From Pinus tabuliformis (lineage: Eukaryota; Streptophyta; Pinopsida; Pinales; Pinaceae): a stretch of 64,000 nt of DNA. Below are positions 56,881 through 64,000 of this stretch, piece by piece. A program made the translations under genes and the position numbers. The notes under the pieces were generated by a model, which saw only the letters and a program-made list of their open reading frames with translations, was not told the DNA's origin and did no database searches. Each line of letters begins with the position of its first letter. Position 1 is the first letter of the stretch. The DNA lies in contig CM062815.1 of assembly GCA_031772625.1 (NCBI GenBank), forward strand, positions 124,233,977-124,297,976, in the 5' to 3' direction.

Positions 56881-57699
56881 TGAAGGAAGTAGTAGATTCA
56901 GAGGATGGAAAACTTTGGAAAGAAGCCATGGTTGATGAAATGGCATCTCTGCACAAAAATGAGGCTTGGGATCTGGTGGAGTTGCTGGCTGGAAGGAAGC
57001 CCATTGGCAACAAATGGGTGTTCAAGAAGAAGACAAATGCAGAAGGAAAGGTGGAGAAATATAAAGCTCGGTTGGTAGCAAAAGGTTATTCCCAAGTGCC
57101 AGGAATTGATTTTGGTGATATCTTTTTTCCTATTTCCAAGGTAACTTCTATTGAATTACTTTTATCTGTTGCTGCTACTTTTGATTTTGCGGTAGAGCAA
57201 ATGGATGTGAAGACAACATTTCTTCATAGGGATCTAGAAGAGAAGATCTACATGAAGCAACCTGAAGGCTTTGCGGTGAAGGGTAAGAAAGAACTGGTAT
57301 GCAAGTTAAAGAAGTCTTTGTATGGGTTAAAACAGTCACCAAGGATGTGGTATCAAAAATTTAATACATTTATACGGGGACTTGGCTTCACTAGAAGCAA
57401 AGCAAATCATTGTGTATATTTTAAATTATTTGGTGGCCGTGTTATTTATCTAGTCTTGTATGTGGATGAATATGTTGCTAGTTGGAAATGACAAAGAAAT
57501 TATCCAGGATTTGAAAACCCAATTGTCCTCCAAATTTGACATGAAATATCTTGGTGCTGCAAAGTATATTTTAGGCATGGAAATTAAAAGAGATGGGGCA
57601 AATAGGAAACTCTGGTTAAAACAGAGGAAGTATGTCGAGACAATATTGCAGAGATTTAATATGCAGGATAGTAAACCAGTGGAGGTTCCTATTCATGTA
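56881..57699 (+). pseudogene. Copia-C reverse transcriptase
   Basis: W-K-E-A-M-V-D-E-M-A-S-L, N-K-W-V-F-K-K-K, A-R-L-V-A-K-G, E-Q-M-D-V-K-T-T-F-L-H and K-S-L-Y-G-L-K-Q-S-P are all present. At Y-V-D-x an extra base near 57469 turns the catalytic box into Y-V-D-E and shifts the frame, which continues at 57460-57699 to S-K-P-V-E-V-P. Gypsy-B then interrupts it. Confidence 0.87.
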
Positions 57700-58031
57700 T
57701 GTTGGGTCCCTATAATACTAGTGATTCCTACATTACTATTGTAGTTGTATCCCTTATTAATATTTTTTTACCCTATTGTTCCCATATTGTTATTATTGTG
57801 CCCCATAGAATCCCTCTATTGTTATTTTTTTGCCTTTATATTATTATTGTTAGGTCGACTTGGTTATATTATGACCCCTTAGACTCCTATATATAGAAAG
57901 AAGGTTTTGTCATTTGAATTGTCGAATAATTGTTTATTTGTGTAATGTAAAGGAGGTTGCCCCCTCGAAGAGACTAAATTCTAAGGCGTTGATCTATCTT
58001 TTCTATCTTTTTGTGTGCTGGTTTCATAACA
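57700..58031 (+). repeat. Gypsy-B 5' LTR
   Basis: Begins TGTTGGGTCCCTATAATAC and ends CTGGTTTCATAACA. It has a TATA-like CTATATATAGAAAG near 57889. There is no second LTR in the window. Confidence 0.78.
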
Positions 58032-58033
58032 TT

Positions 58034-58045
58034 TGGTATGAGAGC
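58034..58045 (+). promoter_or_regulatory. Gypsy-B primer-binding site
   Basis: TGGTATGAGAGC two bases after the LTR, one mismatch from the initiator-Met type. Confidence 0.78.
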
Positions 58046-58729
58046 GTTGGATTCTAGGGTTTCGCTGCTCCAAATAGGTCATTGTGGCATTTTCGCTATA
58101 ACTTTTTTTGTGTGATGTTTCAGAAGCCAAAAAAAAAAACCCATTTGAGATAAAATCGTTTCTGAACCTGGGGTCCAAATTTCAGAGCTTTTCGTGCTAT
58201 ATTTGTGGAGATATGATCTGAGGAAGTTGGTCTTTTTGCAAACAACTGAATTACATTCCAAATAGGTGACCTGGGGAAAATCGTCATAACTTTTGTTTGG
58301 AGCATTAGGTTGAAATTTCATAAGAAGTTACAGAAAGAGGACAGAATGTAGTTTCTTGTGTATATTTTTTAGACCCGAAGGTCAAAATAGTGACATGTGG
58401 CACTTCATACAAGTTCACTCTTCTGAAAAGGTATATAATCAGGTCATCTTGGGACATTGTGCATAACTCTTTCTTGGAGAATATAAATTCGATCAGACTG
58501 GTGGAATTGGAAAGAGAACACAGAGGGCTATTGTAGGTCGCAATTTCAAAACTAGAAGATCCAAAATTACAGAGATACATCAGCTTCAATATCGAGTGCC
58601 TACAAAGTGAAAAAAGGTGTGTATTTTTTAAAAATATTTGCATAAGCTTGGTTTGAAAAATTAGTTTGAAGGAATTCAAAGGGAATAGTGAAGCATTATT
58701 ATTGATAATTGATGCACCAAAGAAAGAAA
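58046..58729 (+). other. Gypsy-B leader
   Basis: Between primer site and gag ATG. It contains related blocks such as CAAATAGGTCATTGTGGCATTTTCG and ACATTCCAAATAGGTGACC about 180 bases apart; no ORF supported. Confidence 0.45.
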
Positions 58730-60120
58730 ATGGAAACACCTAGTAAACAACCTAAAAGCTCTAGCATGTCTCATGAAGAAGAGGAAGAAATGCTACATGA
58801 TATATCAAAATTACAAGACCAAGTGCAACAAATGTCACTCTCATAAAAGCTAATAGAAGATAAGATAAATGGCGTGGAATCTAAGATAAATGGTGTGGAA
58901 GCTAAGATGAATGGCGTGGAAGCTAAGATGAATGGCATGGAAGCTAAAATGAATGGTGTGGAAACTAAGATGGATAGCATGGAAGCTAAGATGGATGGAA
59001 TGGGAACTAAGATGGACGACATGGAAACTAAGATGGAAGCTAAGCTGGATGGTATGAAAACATTGTTACTAGAAAGGCTTCCTAATGGAAAAAAGGTAGG
59101 AGAGAAAACTCATAATGAGAACAAAAGGAATGTTAATCATGATTTGAAGAATGACAACATGGAAGATTTGAAGAAAGACATTGAAGGATTGAAGGAAGGT
59201 TTGACAAAGTTGCTACAAGGAAGGCTTCTTAATGGCGAAAATGTTGTAGAGGAAACTCATGATGAGAGCAAAAGAAATTCTAATCATGATTTCATAGACT
59301 CTAACATTGGAACAAAGAACCACCATGTTCCAAATATCGATATGAGGAAGTTTGATGGAAAGGATCCCATAACATGCATACTACAGATGGAGCAATTTTT
59401 CAATCTCCATAATGTGGAAAACACACAAAAGGTATGCATTGCAGCTTTATATTTGGAACCAAACTAGTTTGTATGGTATCAATGGCTTTGCTCTCATAAA
59501 CAAATTGTGACTTGGGCAATTTTTATAGAAGAAATGACAGCACATTATGAGGATACAAAAAACAACACTTTTTTTATCCAATTGATAAACCTCAAACAAA
59601 AGGGTTCAATGAGGGAGCACATTGAGGGCTTCCAAAAATTGAATATAAGGGTAAAAAATATTCTGAAGGAGCATAGGATTGATATGTTCATAGGAACTTT
59701 AAAGGATAACGTCCAACATGAGCTTCGACTTTGGGAACCTGACTCATTGGAGAAGGCATTCAGGTTAGCAAGAAAAATGGAAAGCAAAATTATGGCAACA
59801 AGGAAGCCTACCACTCACAACTATAAGGATGGAAGTGTTGTTTCCCCCAGCCATCCATAACCTAAAAGGTTGACACTCCAACAATTGGAAGAAAAAAAAG
59901 CAAAAGTGCTTTGTTATAGTTGTGATAGCAAATATAATAAAGGTCATAAGTGTGTTGAGAAAAAATTATTTTACATAGATTGTGAAGAGGAGGAAGAAAA
60001 GAAACAAGAAACACCAAAAGAAGAGGATATACACCAGGTACAAAACCTAGAGAAAGAAGAAATGAATCCAACCATATCTTGTAATGCATTGGCTAGAATT
60101 ACCACTCCTTAAACTATCAA
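58730..60120 (+). pseudogene. Gypsy-B gag with heptad-repeat N-terminus
   Basis: ATG at 58730 starts M-E-T-P-S-K-Q. A TAA near 58845 follows, then about eight heptads of the type E-A-K-M-N-G-V (58853-59050), encoded by a 21-bp tandem repeat and predicted to form a coiled coil. The capsid part has F-D-G-K-D-P-I-T and M-E-Q-F-F. A knuckle-like C-Y-S-C-D-x7-H-K-C is near residue 400. Stops at 59465, 59858 and 60110. Confidence 0.8.
58853..59050 (+). repeat. 21-bp tandem repeats encoding heptads
   Basis: About nine imperfect copies of GTGGAAGCTAAGATGAATGG plus one base, with drift toward ATGGATGG in later copies. The period equals one coiled-coil heptad. Confidence 0.88.
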
Positions 60121-60766
60121 GATAGAAGGACATATCAAGAAGAAAAAGGTAATAGTGTTGATTTATTCGGGAAGTACCCAAAATTTTATTTATTGTAAGA
60201 TAGCCAAGGAACTGAATTGCTTCTTATATCTAGCGCCAAAGTGTCAAGTGATGGTTGCAAGTGGAGGAACCATAAATTGCTCTGGAAAGTGCCATAATAT
60301 CAAGCTGTCCAGGGGAGAATATGTATTGAATAGCCCAATGCTTTCTATTCCAATGGGAGGTGTTGATGTTGTACTAGGAGTCCAATGGCTACAATCCTTG
60401 GGTACAATAGCTTTTAATTTTCAAGAACTTTTCATGAAATTTTCTGTGGATGGAAAGGAAGTTGAATTAAGGGGTATTGCAGGGAAACCAGGAAAGATAA
60501 TCAACTCTAATAGTATGACAAAGCTTCTAAAAAAGGAATGAGGTGTAATTGCATAATTATGTTCGCTAGATGTTTCCACATCGAAATCACCTGTTTCTCC
60601 AGATCTGCAAAACGTCTTGGACAATCATTCCAAGGTATTTGAGACTCCCAAATGTCTCCCACCTATTCGTGATCAAGATCATGCTATTCATTTGATTCCA
60701 GGAAGTGTTCCTGCAAACATCAGGCCGTAAAGATATCTTTATGCCCAAAAGAGTGAAATTGAATGT
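60121..60766 (+). pseudogene. Gypsy-B protease, catalytic Asp lost
   Basis: The site reads Y-S-G-S-T-Q-N-F-I where D-S-G-S-T is expected. M-G-G-V-D-V-V-L-G-V-Q-W-L follows, a hallmark of plant Gypsy protease to polymerase linkers. Stops at 60539 and near 60728. Confidence 0.8.
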
Positions 60767-61996
60767 ATGGTTGCAGAAATGCTAGAGGCTAGTATAATTC
60801 AGCCTATTCAAAGTTCTTTCTCTACTCCAGTAGTATTGTTGCACAAGAAGGATGGATCATGGTGCATGTGTCCAGATTATAGGGAGCTCAACAAGCTCAC
60901 TATTAATGATAAATTTCCCATTCCTATCATTAATGAATTATTGGATGAACTGCATGGATTAATTTACTTCACCAAGTTGGACCTTCATTTAGGATATCAT
61001 CAAATCAGAATGAAGATTGAAGACATTCTCAAAACAACATTTAGAACTCATGAGGGTCATTATGAATTTTTGGTCATGCCTTTTGGCCTTACCCATGCAC
61101 CTTCTACATTTCAAGGTTTGATGAATTCCATTTTTAAACCCTTCCCTAGAAAATTTGTGTTAGTATTTTTTGATGATATACTAATCTATAGAAAGTCTTG
61201 GAAGGATCATGTTGAACATGTTGACAGGGTGCTACAACTATTGGAGGAGAAACAATTATATGCAAAAAGCTCCAAATGTTTCTTTGGAGTACAAGAGGTG
61301 GAATATCTGGGTCGTATTATATCTCATGAAGGTGTTAAGGTAGACCCTAGCAAAATTAAAGCCATTAAAGAATGGAAGATCCCCACATCCATAAAGCATC
61401 TGCGGGGATTTCTCGAGTTGACGGGGTATTATAAAAAATTTGTTAAGAATTATGGGAGAATAGCGGCACCTCTAACAACATTATTGAATAAAGATGCATT
61501 TTCATGGACTCTAGAAGCAACAAAGGCCTTCAAACATCTTAAAGAGGAAATGTGCCAAGCAGTGGTCTTAGCTACACCAGACTTCGCAAAAACCTTTATT
61601 ATGGAATGTGACACTTCAGGAAATGGAATTGGTGCCATTTTAATGCAAGATGAAAGACCCATTTCTTTTGAAAGTCGTCCAATCAAGGGGAAGTATTTAC
61701 GAAAAGATATTTATGAGAAGGAAATGTTGGCAATACTACATGCACATAACAAATGGCGACCCTACCTAATGGGAAAACACTTCAAGGTAAAAACAGATCA
61801 TGATAGCCTTAAATACTTTCTAGAACAAAGATTATCCTCTAAAGAGCAACAAAAATGGGCCACAAAGATGTTGGGTTATGACTTTGAAATCACCTACAAA
61901 AGAGGGAAGCAAAATGTTGTGGCTGATGCACTCTCAAGAAAGGATGAGGATGTGGAAGCATTGTTGTGCGCAATTTCTATTATCCAACTAGATTAG
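60767..61996 (+). pseudogene. Gypsy-B reverse transcriptase and RNase H, long open frame
   Basis: A 409-codon open stretch: K-K-D-G-S-W, F-T-K-L-D-L-H-L-G-Y-H-Q-I, V-M-P-F-G-L-T-H-A-P, catalytic F-F-D-D-I-L, then RNase H with M-E-C-D-T-S, E-K-E-M-L-A, K-T-D-H-D-S-L and V-V-A-D-A-L-S-R. All catalytic Asp and Glu residues are present. This is the best preserved polymerase in the window, yet the element is dead because protease, integrase and the 3' end are lost. Confidence 0.9.
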
Positions 61997-62303
61997 ATAA
62001 ACGAAGCAAGGGAGGAATGGAAGAATGACGAAGAAGCGTGGGCACTTATTCGAAAGTTACAACAAGATTCCAGTACATCTGATACATTTAGCTAGAAAAA
62101 TGATTCGTTATGGTACAAAGATCACTTATACCTCTGTAAGAATTCCCAACTCAAACAAAAGATTCTTATGGAATTGCACACCTCTCCCTTAGGAGGGCAC
62201 TTATGATTTTTAAAAACTTACCACATGGTTAAGAAGGAATTTTTTTGGGATGGCCTTAAATCGGATATTCAAAAGTTTGTGGCAGAATGTTTGGTTTGCC
62301 AAC
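61997..62303 (+). pseudogene. Gypsy-B integrase zinc domain, truncated
   Basis: After a TAG the frame continues with L-W-Y-K-D-H-L-Y, H-T-S-P-L-G-G-H and C-L-V-C-Q-Q-N near 62295, giving the H-H-C-C domain. It ends at the junction with Copia-C, just after CCAACAAAATT. Confidence 0.8.
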
Positions 62304-62990
62304 AAAATTCCACATGCAAGTGTAGTCGGTAGCCTGATGTATGCAATGGTCTGTACTAGACCAGACATTGCACATGCAGTGGGAGTATTGAGCAGATTTA
62401 TGTCAAAACCAAGGAAGGAGCATTGGACAAGAGTGAAGTGGGTTTTCAGTTATTTTTGTGGCACTAGAGATTATGGTTTGTGCTACCAAGGAAGACCAAG
62501 ATTGGACAAAGTTCTGGATATTCATGGCTTTGTTGATGCAGACTGGGTTGGAGATTTGGATTAGAGAAGATCTATAAGTGGGTATGTGTTTAACCTATTT
62601 GGAGGTTCAATCAGTTGGATGAGTAAGAAACAATCTGTAGTGGCACTATCAACTATAGAGGCAAAATACATGGCAGCCACCCATGCAAGCAAGGAAGTAG
62701 TTTGGTTGCAGAGATTGTGTTCAAGTATGGGGTTAGTACAGGGAGCTATAAGGATAGACTGTGATAGCCAAAGTGCAATTTTCTTGGCAAAGAACCCTGC
62801 TTATCATTCAAAGACAAAGCACATTGATGTTCAGTATCACTTTGTGAGGGATATGATAGAAGACAAAAAGGTGTTGCTAGTAAAGGTGGACACTTTGAAG
62901 AATACTGTAGATTCATTGACAAAATCTATGAGCTCTGAGAAGTTCTCTTGGTGTAGAGAAACAATGGGAATTTTAGGGCTGGAAAAGTGA
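62304..62990 (+). pseudogene. Copia-C RNase H
   Basis: Resumes as I-P-H-A-S-V-V-G-S-L-M-Y, then R-P-D-I-A-H-A-V-G, F-V-D-A-D-W-V-G-D, a TAG at about 62562 (D-stop-R-R-S), S-T-I-E-A-K-Y, D-C-D-S-Q-S-A and S-K-T-K-H-I-D-V-Q-Y, ending naturally at 62990. Apart from the one stop it is well preserved. Confidence 0.87.
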
Positions 62991-63028
62991 GTAAGCTCTC
63001 TTGTGGCCCCCTGTGGAAAGAAAACAAC

Positions 63029-63039
63029 AAGTGGGAGAA
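63029..63039 (+). other. Copia-C polypurine tract
   Basis: AAGTGGGAGAA directly before the 3' LTR, the usual plus-strand primer form in plant Copia. Confidence 0.82.
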
Positions 63040-63508
63040 TGTTGGGTTGTGTTATATTCTTTCCATGACTAACCTACGTATTGAACCGGGGGGTTAGAAG
63101 GGGGGCAGAGTCCCCCCCCTTCATTGCGTCGATTGTGTAGCAGGGGGGTCACAAGGGGGGTTTGAGAGGGGGGGGGGGGTAGCCCCCCTCTACGAGTCCC
63201 GAGGTAGTGCCCCTGGAATTTTTTTTTTGGACCCTATATTAGGTTGGGCAAACCTACCTATGGTTTTTCGGTCCATGGTTTTCGACGCAATGGTTTTCGG
63301 TCCATGGTATTGGATGCTTTGGCATGTATAAACATGTATATTAAGATTGAAAGGAACATAATGAAAAATCAAGCTGGTAGTCCCGGTTTTGGGATCCACG
63401 AGAAAATCTCTGTGTATGTGTGTTTTATGTGTTATGCTCCCGCATTTCTTATTTTCTGTGTTTTAGAATTCGTATGCAGGTAATTTCTATACAGGGTTAA
63501 AACCTACA
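63040..63508 (+). repeat. Copia-C 3' LTR
   Basis: Begins TGTTGGGTTGTGTTATATTC and ends GGGTTAAAACCTACA. It is 14 bases longer than the 5' LTR, mainly through changes in the G-rich runs (a run of about ten G near 63170). Confidence 0.92.
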
Positions 63509-63513
63509 TAGTA
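63509..63513. repeat. Copia-C target duplication, right copy
   Basis: TAGTA, matching 52650-52654. Confidence 0.9.
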
Positions 63514-63679
63514 AATTCAAACAAGAATTTAAATATGTTATTTAAAATACAATTTACATATCAAAGATAATTATTGATCAATTATTTAAACTATATAATT
63601 TTTGAATTTTTAAAATTAGAAAATTAATAAAAATTTCCATATATTAAAATTATATACAAGTTAATGCATATGTACATAC
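63514..63679 (-). other. Intron of the transposase-like gene
   Basis: AT-rich DNA from the GTATGT donor to the Copia-C insertion point; it continues at 52649 to the acceptor TACTATAG at 52647. Confidence 0.5.
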
Positions 63680-64000
63680 CTGCGTACCTTCCTTGATGGG
63701 TTAGTCTCATGGCTTAATGTATCAATGCACCATTGAACAACTTGTTCAATTGAGACAAGTCAATTTGCAGAGTGGTCCATTTGATATCTTCAAAGTGTTT
63801 GTTTTATACATGCCCCTGCACCATCATGTTCTCCTTTTCCATGACCAGTCTCAAAGAAATTCCAACAATGTTTAATGTTGGTTTTCATATGAAGATGACA
63901 CAACCAAAAGAATGATCGTGAAGATTTGAATTGACCTGTGCATCCATCTGACCATATCCAATGTTCATTGAATTTATTCCATGAACTTTCAATGAGTCAT
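63680..64000 (-). pseudogene. Transposase-like gene, upstream exon (cut by window edge)
   Basis: The minus strand reads one frame with two TGA stops after the window-edge region: W-I-W-S-D-G-C-T-G-Q-F-K-S-S-R, H-C-W-N-F-F-E-T-G-H-G-K-G-E-H-D-G, then C-I-D-T-L-S-H-E-T-N and a strong donor CAG-GTATGT at 63679. The S-D-G...Q-F-K and H-G-K-G-x-x-D-G blocks recall, from memory, a widespread uncharacterised transposase-like family with a DDE-type core. Spliced to 52646 the codon phase is kept. The 5' part lies beyond 64000. Confidence 0.6.

Larger units (their letters stand above)
57700..62303 (+). mobile_element. Gypsy-B: Ty3/Gypsy retrotransposon truncated at its 3' side
   Basis: A 332-bp 5' LTR with primer site, gag, protease, reverse transcriptase, RNase H and the integrase zinc domain are present. 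At about 62303 the sequence passes directly into Copia-C RNase H, so most of the integrase and the 3' LTR are gone together with roughly 30 codons of Copia-C. No 3' target duplication can exist. All coding parts share one frame with seven or so stops. Confidence 0.88.
52655..63508 (+). mobile_element. Copia-C: full-length Ty1/Copia retrotransposon with two nested insertions
   Basis: LTRs at 52655-53109 and 63040-63508, a Met-type primer site, a purine tract (63029-63039) and a 5-bp duplication TAGTA define the ends. Gag, protease, integrase, reverse transcriptase and RNase H follow in Copia order. Gag is split by a hAT-type element (53729-54997) and the polymerase by Gypsy-B (57700-62303). 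Without these it would be about 5 kb. Confidence 0.95.

Noticed and set aside
63190..63399. Minus-strand frame in the Copia-C 3' LTR as a gene start
   Set aside because: It is antisense LTR sequence with no domain or splice support.

Overview
This window looks like a nested stack of transposable elements from a plant nuclear genome. The evidence is plant-type Ty1/Copia and Ty3/Gypsy retrotransposons, a plant L1 LINE whose ORF1 has a DUF4283-like domain and a CCHC knuckle, LTR primer sites resembling the initiator-Met type, and a hAT relic. I found no intact single-copy host gene and no rRNA or tRNA gene. Very long LTRs, LTR pairs that have diverged by roughly 10 percent, and the general look of the unknown ORFs suggest a large, slowly purged genome such as a gymnosperm. 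That placement is inference.

Layout: (1) 1-4390, decayed Copia-A, plus strand, cut by the left edge. (2) 4391-5890, non-coding with diverged repeats. (3) 5907-17056, a full-length minus-strand LINE with a 16-bp target duplication. It has an open ORF1, an ORF2 with five stops and no frameshift, and a third small ORF behind its own TATA-like box. A 3,688-bp element with TG/CA ends and a 5-bp duplication sits 22 bases into ORF2, carries a 513-codon ORF, and is best read as a solo LTR. (4) 18420-28105, decayed Copia-B, split inside its reverse transcriptase by an antisense non-autonomous LTR element (21401-27227). (5) 28111-32838, AT-rich DNA with an RNase H fragment, an unidentified spliced-looking pseudogene and several tandem duplications. 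(6) 32839-50439, the 17.6-kb Gypsy-A, with LTRs of 5.3 and 4.7 kb. Each LTR contains a decayed ORF of about 1,080 codons, and the polyprotein has an extra RNase H domain before the reverse transcriptase. (7) 50445-52654 and 63514-64000, the two halves of an older locus with a minus-strand transposase-like gene, split by Copia-C (52655-63508). Copia-C itself contains a 1,269-bp hAT-type element and a truncated Gypsy-B.

Insertion order can be read from the interruptions: the LINE precedes its LTR-like insert; Copia-B precedes its antisense insert; the transposase-like gene precedes Copia-C, which precedes the hAT-type element and Gypsy-B. Almost all coding regions carry nonsense codons, many at positions where CAG, CAA, CGA or TGG would be expected. 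This fits decay of methylated cytosines.

The least ordinary things here are the long ORFs carried inside LTRs, a periodic GCGCTGCGAAA motif array with a matching palindrome, the promoter-like ORF3 of the LINE, and the interrupted transposase-like gene whose splice sites can still be read.
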